Source of the DNA: an uncultured Bacteroidota bacterium
GTDB lineage: Bacteria > Bacteroidota > Bacteroidia > NS11-12g > UBA9320
Assembly: GCA_937124965.1 (NCBI GenBank)
Contig: CAKZLB010000036.1
Location: forward strand, 62,001-126,000
Direction: 5' to 3'
DNA length: 64,000 nt
The translations under genes and the position numbers were made by a program. Shown in pieces: positions 45,856 through 53,978 of the stretch; the stretch's first letter is position 1; each line of letters begins with the position of its first letter. Under the pieces are notes generated by a model. That model did not search any database, had not been told where the DNA came from, and worked only from the letters and a program-made list of their open reading frames with translations.

Positions 45856-45974
45856 TGGTATTATCAGCTCATTTTTTCTATAATTCCGTTCTTTACAAGA
45901 TCTAACGATAGCTCTGTTTGGAAGCAGACATGAAGAATTTAGAGAATATGACACAATTACTTTTATACAATTCG

Positions 45975-46110
45975 TCAATGCGAAGCGAGCGGTGGACCGC
46001 CAAAAATGCGGGGGACGCGATGGCATTGAGCGTTGGGAGTCATATTTTTGGCTTGACTTTTTTGCTTACTTTTTTCGTCTAAGGAAAAAAGTAAGACCAG
46101 GTTAAAGGGT
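45975..46110. repeat. Interspersed palindromic repeat region
   Basis: A GC-rich stretch (GCGAAGCGAGCGGTGGACCGCC near 45979) is followed by a perfect 12-bp hairpin, CTTACTTTTTTC (46065-46076) with GAAAAAAGTAAG (46084-46095). The words TTTTTGGCTTGA and AAAGTAA recur in the palindromic region at 53001-53038. I know this style of repeat from intergenic DNA of many Bacteroidota. It fills most of the 310-base gap after murF, which holds no gene. Confidence 0.55.
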
Positions 46111-46165
46111 TGGTTAACCCTTATTTAAATTACAATAAAGATGTCTGTCCATTAGGCTGGATAAT

Positions 46166-48232
46166 CTACAAATTATTCCTATAATTTCTTATCAAAATTG
46201 CTCCTAAATTCTCATTGGGTGCTATGTAATCTTGAAACCGCTCATGGGCTAACTTGTTTTTTAGTAGCGTCTTATCGACATTTAACCACAAACTTGACCA
46301 ATCAACGTCTTTGCCTAAACGAATGGATTCGCAAATCTGAAATATTAGCTCATTGTTGACATGCTTCGTTCCAACTTGCTTGCTACTTATAATCTGTGCA
46401 TTCGGGGCGTAATCAAGGACTTTCTTCACATTATTGTATCCGCCACAAGAGCCTAAAATAACCAAGTCAGAGTTTGGGGTAATCGACTCTATCGTTATGC
46501 CTGCATAGTAACTATGACCTCGATGAACTACCACATCAGGAAACCGCTGGTTCTCCTTGAATAACGCTTTTAGAGCATCTTGTCCGTCGTATTCATAATG
46601 TGCTTTATTCACATATAATTCGACGTCTTTTCCTTCCGTCGATTTTATTATGACGTAATACCTTTTATTTACAATCGTCCATCCCGGTTTTTTAAATCGA
46701 TCGATAAACGTTGCATAACTTGACCACCCATCGGCATCGTCGAAAAAGAAATGCTGTTGAACGTGCTTGTTTCCTTTCAGATACTGGTCATTCGACATTT
46801 TAGCAAGTGCTTCAATGTCGCGCTTTAAATTGTCTGATGGGGGATTTACATTCATTAATTCGAGCAACAAACCATACAACTTCTCCCCTTCTGTTCCTTT
46901 CCAACGAACCTTTTCGTACTCTTTTAAAATTGCTGTTGTAAAAATGGCCTTTGTGTCGTCATCCTTCAAACAACCATACGTATCTGCGACTGCAACTGCC
47001 TGCTTTAAGGGATTAAGCTCCGCATCCAAACCGCTTATAAATGCATTAAAAACAGATCGCTTTTCCCAAACAGACATTTTGTTTAAAAACTCTGGCAAGA
47101 CGTTGTACGCAGCACACATTTTTATAAATGTCCGGTACTTATTTCGACCTACATTATGAAGAAACTCATACGATGTTTTTTCAGTCATACGACTCATTAA
47201 TCGCTCAAATAAACCTAGAAAAGTAGAGGTATATACTTCATCTTCTCCGTACACCATGAGTGCGTAAATCTCATAAGATGAAAGCTCTATCGTATCACAT
47301 AGTGCAAATCGAATCGAGTCTTCTTCCTCATGAAGTTCATTGATATTTTGAACCTTACGAGATGCCATATATGTAAGCTCGTCATCGATTGAAAAGGAGC
47401 CATATTTCTCTTTGGTTGTTTTTAGGTTTAATAAATGCTTAAATAGCGAATCACGATCTCGACCAACCCAATGGGCTTGTTTAGCAGTTAACCTATTTTC
47501 ATAAATATCATCAATCAAGATATATGCTTTACTGTTACTACCTACAGACTCATATATATCCATCATTTGATTTATAAAGGGTCTGCCTTTTGATTTTCGC
47601 ATATCTAAAAACACAGCATTGTTGCCACCCATATAAAAACTGACATGAGCTGGTGCTGTTTTGCAAAGTGTTTCTAATACATCTAATGAATACGGTCGAT
47701 ACACAAAGTCGGCGTACTTTTTTAACACTTCACTAGGATATAAATTAGCAGCAGTATTCAATACATCAAGTGCATACGGTTTGTCGTCAAAAAATGGAAT
47801 CACATTGAGCGTTGTGCGCATATCACTTTTTAAGATTGCCTTTATTCTGTTCTCAACCGGAATTTCTTGAATGCGAATGATTAGATTAAAAAAGGGTCGA
47901 AACGTGGTGTACAAATGATAGTTTCCAGCATCAACCTTCTGCAACATTCGAGTTAGGTCGTTTAACCTCCCTTTTTGTGTTAATACGCTGTAATTCGGAT
48001 TATTGATGATGTTTTGTTGAATACGATCAACGATGGTAAGGTACGTTTCTGTTGCTTGTTCTGTTTGAAGTGCGGAAAGCAGCTTGACACTTCCGTCAGT
48101 CGAGTCATCGTAGCCATCTATGCGTTTTTGTTCAACATCCACTGCCATATTTGCTTTTACTACGATGTCGTCAAGCGCGTAAGCTTGAAAGCAACTTAAT
48201 AGTAAACAACAAATGGCAATACCTCTAATCAT
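46166..48232 (-). CDS. Secreted protein of unknown family with a possible caspase-like C-terminal domain
   Basis: A 688-residue exported protein (signal MIRGIAICCLLLSCFQAYA). Residues 40-500 are mostly helical and repeat-like. Near the end, VVVHRGHSYYAG (H570, H573) is followed by SDLVILGSCGGYN (C596). A His-x-Gly-His and a strand ending in xxSCGG are what the clan CD caspase/gingipain/CHAT fold shows, although the 23-26 residue spacing is shorter than usual. I do not recognise the family by name. Its end overlaps the SpoU methyltransferase gene by 8 bases, so the two are co-translated. Confidence 0.6.
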   Translation of the reverse strand: MIRGIAICCLLLSCFQAYALDDIVVKANMAVDVEQKRIDGYDDSTDGSVKLLSALQTEQATETYLTIVDRIQQNIINNPNYSVLTQKGRLNDLTRMLQKVDAGNYHLYTTFRPFFNLIIRIQEIPVENRIKAILKSDMRTTLNVIPFFDDKPYALDVLNTAANLYPSEVLKKYADFVYRPYSLDVLETLCKTAPAHVSFYMGGNNAVFLDMRKSKGRPFINQMMDIYESVGSNSKAYILIDDIYENRLTAKQAHWVGRDRDSLFKHLLNLKTTKEKYGSFSIDDELTYMASRKVQNINELHEEEDSIRFALCDTIELSSYEIYALMVYGEDEVYTSTFLGLFERLMSRMTEKTSYEFLHNVGRNKYRTFIKMCAAYNVLPEFLNKMSVWEKRSVFNAFISGLDAELNPLKQAVAVADTYGCLKDDDTKAIFTTAILKEYEKVRWKGTEGEKLYGLLLELMNVNPPSDNLKRDIEALAKMSNDQYLKGNKHVQQHFFFDDADGWSSYATFIDRFKKPGWTIVNKRYYVIIKSTEGKDVELYVNKAHYEYDGQDALKALFKENQRFPDVVVHRGHSYYAGITIESITPNSDLVILGSCGGYNNVKKVLDYAPNAQIISSKQVGTKHVNNELIFQICESIRLGKDVDWSSLWLNVDKTLLKNKLAHERFQDYIAPNENLGAILIRNYRNNL

Positions 48233-48761
48233 GTAAATGTGGTTTGGCAGCTTCCCATAGCACTATACCAGCACAAACGGAAATATTTAATGAATGTTTT
48301 GTTCCAAGCTGAGGAATATCCAACACTTGGTCGCATTGTTGTATCGCTTCATCGGAAACTCCATCTACTTCATTACCTAAGACTAACGCAACCTTTTGGT
48401 TTGATGAAAAGGTAAACTCAGTGATTGGTATACTGTTGTCTGTTTGTTCAATTGCCAAAACGATATAACCTTCTTTTTGCAGTGTTTGTATGGCATCAAC
48501 GGTGGAGTCAACGTACAGCCAATTTACCGACTGCTCTGCTCCTATGGCCGATTTTGTAATGTCTCGATGTGGAGGTTTTGCGGTTATTCCGCATAAAAAT
48601 AATCGGTCGATTAAAAATGCATCTGAAGAACGAAAAACGGAACCTACATTTAACATGCTCCGCACATTATCCAACACAACACAAATTGGAAGTTTGTCTG
48701 CATTTTTAAATTCATCCACACTCAGCCTATTAAGCTCTATATTTTTTAATTTGCGGTGCAT
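48225..48761 (-). CDS. SpoU-family RNA 2'-O-methyltransferase
   Basis: A 178-residue SPOUT methyltransferase of the TrmH type. The three family motifs are present: NVGSVFRSSDAF (motif 1), LVLGNEVDGVSDE (motif 2) and LNISVCAGIVLWE (motif 3, part of the trefoil knot binding SAM). It methylates a ribose in tRNA or rRNA; which one cannot be told. It is the first gene of a two-gene transcript with the secreted caspase-like candidate and lies head-to-head with mutS, 16 bases apart. Confidence 0.9.
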   Translation of the reverse strand: MHRKLKNIELNRLSVDEFKNADKLPICVVLDNVRSMLNVGSVFRSSDAFLIDRLFLCGITAKPPHRDITKSAIGAEQSVNWLYVDSTVDAIQTLQKEGYIVLAIEQTDNSIPITEFTFSSNQKVALVLGNEVDGVSDEAIQQCDQVLDIPQLGTKHSLNISVCAGIVLWEAAKPHLHD

Positions 48762-48777
48762 TTAAGTATTTATTAAC

Positions 48778-51384
48778 GTGGCAAAAGTAAAAAACGACCA
48801 GGAAACTCCCCTAATGCGTCAGTATACGCAAATAAAGCTAAAATATCCAGGAGCTATGGTGTTGTTTCGGGTTGGTGATTTTTATGAAACGTTTAGCGAA
48901 GATGCCGTAAAAGCATCGGAAATATTGGATATTGTGCTGACCAAACGAGCAAATGGCAAGGCATCACATGTTCAATTAGCAGGTTTTCCACATCATTCGT
49001 TGGACACGTATTTGCCAAAACTTGTTCGTGCAGGTCAGCGAGTTGCTATTTGCGATCAATTAGAAGAACCTCAAAAAGGTAAAAAACTAGTGAAACGAGG
49101 AGTTACTGAGTTGGTAACGCCTGGAGTTACCTACAACGACAAAGTTTTAGAATCACGTCAGAGTAATTATCTAGCTGCTTTAGTTATTGAAAAAAACGAA
49201 GTAGGTGCTGCCTTTTTGGATATATCTACGGGTGAATTTATGGTCGCCCAAGGGTCGGATGAATTTATTCAAAAACTTCTTCAAGGGCTAAATCCTTCGG
49301 AAATATTATACTCTAAACCCAAACGCAAGGCTTTTGAAACGTTGTTTGGGACCGATCATCATACCTATACCTTAGATGAGTGGATATTAACCTATGAGTT
49401 TGGTTACGATCGATTATTACAGCATTTCCAAACTGCTAATTTAAAGGGTTTTGGAATTGAAGGTCAGTCGCTTGCAATTGCTGCAGCGGGTGCATGTCTG
49501 TATTACTTGGAGCAAACGCATCACAACCATACCGACCATATTGCTTCCATCGCTAGGATTGAAGAGGATACGCATGTTTGGATGGATAATTTTACGGTTC
49601 GAAATCTCGAATTGATTTATCCAAATCACACAAATGGTAAAAGCTTACTGCAAATTTTAGATCAAACCAACACACCAATGGGTGGTCGAATGCTTAAGAA
49701 ATGGCTAGTTTTACCACTCAAATCCCTTCCAAGTATTCAATCGCGATTAAACGTGGTTGAGCACATTGTTGAGAATGTCCAAGTTGGTCAGCAGATTGCT
49801 CAAGACTTAAAACAAATTGGCGACCTTGAACGACTAATTTCAAAACTGGCAGTTCAGCGGATAAACCCACGCGAATTGGTACAATTGAAGCGATCATTAC
49901 TAGCGCTTACGGAAGTGGCAAAAACAGGCAAAGAGCATGGAAATGCTGAGATGAAACGGTTGGTTGATCAATTGCTGCCGTGTACTGAATTAATCGAACA
50001 AATCGAGACACACATCATCGAAAATCCTCCAATGTTGCTTAACAAAGGTGGTGTATTTGCAGAAAAAGTAAACGAAGAGTTGGATGAACTCAGGTTAATT
50101 GCTTTTACTGGAAAAGATTATTTGGTGGCACTTCAACAGCGATTGAGTGAAACAACTGGAATTACGTCTTTAAAAATTGCTTTCAATAATGTATTCGGTT
50201 ATTACATTGAAGTTAAAAACACCCATAAAGACAAGGTTCCTGAAGAATGGATACGAAAACAAACGCTTGTAAATGCAGAGCGATACATCACTCAAGAGCT
50301 TAAAGAATATGAACAGAAAATTCTAACCGCCGAAGACAAAATAGTCTCCATTGAGTTAGAATTATATCGAACGTTGTTGGAATCAATTCAGCAATTTGTA
50401 GCGCCAATTCAGTTAAACGCCCGCATCATTTCGCAGTTGGATTGTTTGGTTTCTTTTGGACTAGTTTCTGCCGAAAACAATTACTGCAAACCTGAAGTTG
50501 ATGAAACGCACGTCTTGGCCTTGGTCGAATGTCGCCACCCGGTCATTGAACATCAGTTGCCGCATGGTGAAGAATACATTCCAAATGACTTGGTTTTAAA
50601 TTCTGATTCCCAACAACTAATCATTCTGACTGGTCCAAACATGTCTGGTAAATCTGCGTTACTTCGACAAACGGCTTTGGCTGTGGTTATGGCACAAATT
50701 GGTTGTTTTGTTCCTGCCAAGCATGCGCAAATTGGATTGGTCGATAAAATTTATACACGGGTTGGCGCCTCAGATAATATTAGTCAGGGCGAAAGTACGT
50801 TTATGGTTGAAATGACAGAAACGGCGAGCATTCTGAATAATTTGTCGGATCGCAGTTTGATATTGTTAGACGAAATTGGACGAGGAACTTCTACCTATGA
50901 CGGTGTTTCGTTGGCATGGGCTATCGCAGAATACATTGCCAATCATCCAACCAACCCTAAGACACTTTTTGCCACGCATTACCATGAGCTAAACGAACTA
51001 GAAGGTAAAAATGAAAGTGTTGCCAACTATCACGTTACCACCAAAGAAATTGGAAAAAAGGTGTTGTTTCTGCGTAAAATTGAGAAAGGCGGAAGCGAGC
51101 ATAGCTTCGGAATTCATGTTGCACGAATGGCAGGCGTTCCAAAACAAGTGCTGAAACGTGCTGACCAAATATTAGCGCAGCTCGAAAAAGACCGAGTGCA
51201 TTTGAGCGGAAGAGATCGGCTCAAACAACTGCCTCAAAACGATTTTCAGTTAAATCTGTTTTCTATTGACGACCCAAAATTGAAAGCAATAACCACCGAA
51301 CTAAATCAATTGGATACCAATACGTTAACCCCAATTGAAGCACTGCTCAAATTGAATGAAATAAAGAAATTATTGAATGATTAG
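48778..51384 (+). CDS. mutS: DNA mismatch repair protein MutS
   Basis: An 868-residue MutS that finds mismatches and starts repair with MutL. The N-terminal mismatch-binding motif reads FRVGDFYETF, the standard F-x-E. The ATPase has Walker A TGPNMSGKSALLRQ, Walker B ILLDEIGRGTSTYDG and the helix-turn-helix dimer end. The start is GTG at 48778, which gives the conserved LMRQYTQIKLKYP after 11 residues. Its stop overlaps the next gene by 8 bases. Confidence 0.96.
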   Translation: MAKVKNDQETPLMRQYTQIKLKYPGAMVLFRVGDFYETFSEDAVKASEILDIVLTKRANGKASHVQLAGFPHHSLDTYLPKLVRAGQRVAICDQLEEPQKGKKLVKRGVTELVTPGVTYNDKVLESRQSNYLAALVIEKNEVGAAFLDISTGEFMVAQGSDEFIQKLLQGLNPSEILYSKPKRKAFETLFGTDHHTYTLDEWILTYEFGYDRLLQHFQTANLKGFGIEGQSLAIAAAGACLYYLEQTHHNHTDHIASIARIEEDTHVWMDNFTVRNLELIYPNHTNGKSLLQILDQTNTPMGGRMLKKWLVLPLKSLPSIQSRLNVVEHIVENVQVGQQIAQDLKQIGDLERLISKLAVQRINPRELVQLKRSLLALTEVAKTGKEHGNAEMKRLVDQLLPCTELIEQIETHIIENPPMLLNKGGVFAEKVNEELDELRLIAFTGKDYLVALQQRLSETTGITSLKIAFNNVFGYYIEVKNTHKDKVPEEWIRKQTLVNAERYITQELKEYEQKILTAEDKIVSIELELYRTLLESIQQFVAPIQLNARIISQLDCLVSFGLVSAENNYCKPEVDETHVLALVECRHPVIEHQLPHGEEYIPNDLVLNSDSQQLIILTGPNMSGKSALLRQTALAVVMAQIGCFVPAKHAQIGLVDKIYTRVGASDNISQGESTFMVEMTETASILNNLSDRSLILLDEIGRGTSTYDGVSLAWAIAEYIANHPTNPKTLFATHYHELNELEGKNESVANYHVTTKEIGKKVLFLRKIEKGGSEHSFGIHVARMAGVPKQVLKRADQILAQLEKDRVHLSGRDRLKQLPQNDFQLNLFSIDDPKLKAITTELNQLDTNTLTPIEALLKLNEIKKLLND

Positions 51385-52882
51385 AATTTTAGTAGTTGCA
51401 TTGATTTGCGTTTCCCAATTTGCCCAAGCACAACACTCATGGGTGTATTTTAGTGACAAAGGAAATTTATCGACAGACTCAGATAACCCAGTAAATGAAG
51501 CCTATGTAGATAGTTTACGTAAGCTGAAGATTGACGTAATTGGCACCAGTAAGTGGTTCAATTCTGCTTGTGTTTCTGGCTGTCCAACACATCTTGAGAA
51601 GTTATCGTTTGTGACAAAGGTCGAAGCATTAGGTCGATATAAAATCACAAATCACAGCGTTCAAAGTACTCAAAAAGAGTTTCAATATGGAAACAGCGAT
51701 TGGCAGTTAGAAATGCTAAAATTAGACTCTTTTCATCGTAAAGGATTTACAGGAAAAAACGTGACTATTGCTTTGTTTGATGGCGGTTTTTATAAAGCAG
51801 ATACCGTTAAAGCCTTTGACTCATTGTGGCAAAACGGGCGAATTAAGGGGTACTGGGATTTTTTAACAGAAGACACCACCATATTTTGGGAATACGATGG
51901 TCATGGTAAATATGTTTTATCGATTGTTGGTGCCAATTGGCCAGACTCCATAATGGGTGCAGCACCTGACGCGAACTTTTTACTTGCACGAACCGAAGAA
52001 GTGAATTCAGAAAAACGCATTGAAGAGTTTGCATGGGTAAAAGCCATGGAATGGGCAGCAGACAACGGTGCAGACATCATTCATTCATCGCTGGGTTATT
52101 CTGTGTTTGACACCTTAGAAGGCGATTATACGTATGCTGATATGGATGGAAAATCAACCTTGATCACACGTGCTACAGATACAGCATTCAGCAAAGGTAT
52201 TTTTGTAACCAATAGCGCTGGTAATTCAGGTGATGATCCATGGCATTACATCACGGCACCTTGTGACGGATTTCACGTACTCTGTGTGGGATCGGTCGAT
52301 TCAAATCGACGGCATTCAGTATTTTCGTCGTATGGTCCGTCAGCCGACGGACGCGTAAAACCAGACGTTGTGGCCATGGGTGAAGGAGTTACGTATATTA
52401 ATAATCAAGCTAACTTAAAAACTGGAAATGGCACCTCGTTTTCGGGACCGCTGATTGCAGGTTTTGTGGCTTGTTTGAAACAAGCGTGGCCCAATATGAC
52501 CAATGCTCAGATTTACGAAGCTGTGGTGCAGAGTGCCGATCGTTATACTGATCCAGATACAGCTTATGGTTATGGTTTGCCGGATATTTTAAAAGCAGAT
52601 TCGTTGTTAAGAGAATTTGTAAGCATTGAGCGACTTGAAGACATTACCCTTGGTATATATCCTATACCCGCAAATGACTTTGTTAATATTGATGCAGGTT
52701 CGACAATTCGTCGAATTGAGTTAGTTGATGTAAATGGAAACAGTATTTTGGTAAAAGACAACATTGGAGTTCAGCAGACGAGTATTGACCTTACTTCGGT
52801 TTCTCAGGGTGTATATGTTTTACGGTTAACTTTTATGAACGGGCACCAAGCAAGTCGATCAGTAACCAAGTTGAGGAAGTAA
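51377..52882 (+). CDS. Secreted subtilisin-like (S8) serine peptidase with T9SS type A domain
   Basis: A 501-residue exported protease (signal MIRILVVALICVSQFAQA). The catalytic triad is visible: D135 (IALFDGG), H176 (DGHGKYV) and S354 (NGTSFSGP), with N283 as the oxyanion residue. An N-terminal pro-region precedes. The last 75 residues are a type A sorting domain (LGIYPIPANDFVNI, GVYVLRLTF). The gene overlaps mutS by 8 bases, an odd pairing of an exported enzyme with a repair gene, and probably reflects shared transcription only. Confidence 0.92.
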   Translation: MIRILVVALICVSQFAQAQHSWVYFSDKGNLSTDSDNPVNEAYVDSLRKLKIDVIGTSKWFNSACVSGCPTHLEKLSFVTKVEALGRYKITNHSVQSTQKEFQYGNSDWQLEMLKLDSFHRKGFTGKNVTIALFDGGFYKADTVKAFDSLWQNGRIKGYWDFLTEDTTIFWEYDGHGKYVLSIVGANWPDSIMGAAPDANFLLARTEEVNSEKRIEEFAWVKAMEWAADNGADIIHSSLGYSVFDTLEGDYTYADMDGKSTLITRATDTAFSKGIFVTNSAGNSGDDPWHYITAPCDGFHVLCVGSVDSNRRHSVFSSYGPSADGRVKPDVVAMGEGVTYINNQANLKTGNGTSFSGPLIAGFVACLKQAWPNMTNAQIYEAVVQSADRYTDPDTAYGYGLPDILKADSLLREFVSIERLEDITLGIYPIPANDFVNIDAGSTIRRIELVDVNGNSILVKDNIGVQQTSIDLTSVSQGVYVLRLTFMNGHQASRSVTKLRK

Positions 52883-53431
52883 AAAGGCATAACTTAAGAC
52901 TTGTCAACTCATAAAATCTTTCAATCCTTTCCTAAGCATTCATGTCAAGCGTTTCCATGGCCTGCCTGATGGCAAGCCATGTCTGACAACAGGTAGACAG
53001 GTTTTGCTTTTTGGCTTGAACCAAAAAGTAAACAAAACTTTAGTCCGTCTTCTGATGGAAAGTTCAAGGCCGTGTCTGCCGCCAGGCAGGCTCCTTTGGC
53101 GTTGTTCGTTTCCGCTTGTTTTTATTGGAATCCTGCGGGTGATTCTCGAACAAGTTCTCGACTTCCCTTGGATTTTACCAAAAAAACTTCATGAACACTC
53201 CAACTCCAAAAATGCCACCGACCTTCAAATCAAATGTATCATGAACATTAAATCCCAAAGTCCTTCAAAAATCCCTACTCACTTGTGTTAATTGGTGTCG
53301 CATGCATTTCTAAAATAACGTTTAGGACTCTATTGAAATTTTTTCAAAAAAAAATAAAAATAGTGTATGATATTTTCAAGAATATATATCTTTGCACACC
53401 TCAAAAAAACGAGGTAGTTCTTTAAAAAAAT
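52883..53431. other. Gene-free region holding palindromic repeats and the tRNA promoter
   Basis: Short frames here have no protein-like content. GCCTGCC/GGCAGGC-type words recur (52958 to about 53090). A hairpin at 53001-53038 has arms GTTTTG/CAAAAC and CTTTTTGG/CCAAAAAG and shares words with the repeat at 45975-46110. A -7-like TATCTTTG at 53387-53394, 38 bases before tRNA-Gly, probably drives the tRNA pair. Confidence 0.5.
53387..53394 (+). promoter_or_regulatory. -7 element of the tRNA promoter
   Basis: TATCTTTG matches the Bacteroidota TAnnTTTG box and lies 37 bases before the first base of tRNA-Gly. The -33 TTG is not clear. Confidence 0.5.
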
Positions 53432-53504
53432 GCGAAAGTAGCTCAGCTGGTAGAGCATCACCTTGCCAAGGTGGGGGTCGCGAGTTCGAATCTCGTCTTT
53501 CGCT
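53432..53504 (+). tRNA. tRNA-Gly (anticodon GCC)
   Basis: A 73-base cloverleaf. The acceptor arms GCGAAAG and CTTTCGC pair fully, with discriminator T. The anticodon arm is CACCT-TGCCAAG-GTG with GCC in the loop. The T arm carries the standard GTTCGAATC. CCA is not encoded. A terminator follows. Confidence 0.97.
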
Positions 53505-53507
53505 CAA

Positions 53508-53533
53508 AAGGAAGGGACCTAGTCCCTTTTTTA
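53508..53533 (+). terminator. Terminator after tRNA-Gly
   Basis: AAGGGAC and GTCCCTT pair around CTA (53512-53528) and end in a T run. This suggests that tRNA-Gly and tRNA-Leu can be transcribed apart. Confidence 0.8.
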
Positions 53534-53595
53534 TTGTAGCAAAAGCAACTGACATGTTGGTTGTTTTCCTTAGAAATAAGGACTTGTGTTGCCAA

Positions 53596-53680
53596 GCCCG
53601 GGTGGTGGAATTGGTAGACACGCAGGACTTAAAATCCTGTGATCATTGCGATCGTGCCGGTTCGACCCCGGCTCCGGGTA
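53596..53680 (+). tRNA. tRNA-Leu (anticodon TAA)
   Basis: An 85-base class II tRNA. The acceptor stem pairs GCCCGGG with TCCGGGT (G-T at both ends), with discriminator A. The anticodon arm GGACT-TAAAA-TCC carries TAA. A long variable arm (GATCATTGCGATC) marks it as leucine. The T arm GGTTCGACCCC is standard. CCA is not encoded. The defence-like island begins about 170 bases downstream, but I found no second copy of its 3' end. Confidence 0.97.
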
Positions 53681-53694
53681 CAAATGTTTAACGT

Positions 53695-53727
53695 AAAGCC
53701 TTGTAGAATTTTCTGCAAGGCTTTTTT
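53695..53727 (+). terminator. Terminator after tRNA-Leu
   Basis: AAAGCCTTG and CAAGGCTTT form a perfect 9-bp stem, and a T run follows. Confidence 0.88.
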
Positions 53728-53789
53728 GTTGGGTAACTATTTTCTTAGATCAGCGCTCATACCCGTTCGAAATTTCTTGAACTCAACTT

Positions 53790-53842
53790 CTGAAGGTCTT
53801 ACCGATACATTTACAGTTGTATCACGGTAGGGAAGTCTTCAG
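53790..53842. repeat. Bulged hairpin between tRNA-Leu and the ATPase gene
   Basis: CTGAAG/CTTCAG, TACCG/CGGTA and GATACA/TGTATC pair in order around a small loop, with unpaired bases between the blocks. A second pair, GTAAC/GTTAC, encloses 53842-53873. Either could be a terminator for the minus-strand ATPase gene or a recombination-type hairpin. Confidence 0.45.
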
Positions 53843-53849
53843 TAACAGT

Positions 53850-53870
53850 TAGTATCTGAAGCGTATGCGG
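53850..53870 (+). repeat. Boundary direct repeat, left copy
   Basis: Begins TAGTATC and ends GTATGCGG. It matches the copy at 56159-56179 in about 18 of 21 positions, in the same orientation. The two copies bracket the ATPase gene and nothing else. Confidence 0.55.
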
Positions 53871-53978
53871 TTACGAAGAATTAAGCTTTCGGATCTGCAC
53901 AAAGCTTAATAATAGTCAAAAACCATGAATTTACTAATGTTTCGCTTATTTTTTAAATACATCGTTACCTGCTGGCTT

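Noticed and set aside
53004-53291. Open frame in the region before the tRNAs
   Set aside because: It translates palindromic repeat DNA and shows no protein features.
53392-53691. Open frames over the two tRNA genes
   Set aside because: They are read across tRNA sequence on both strands and cannot be real proteins.
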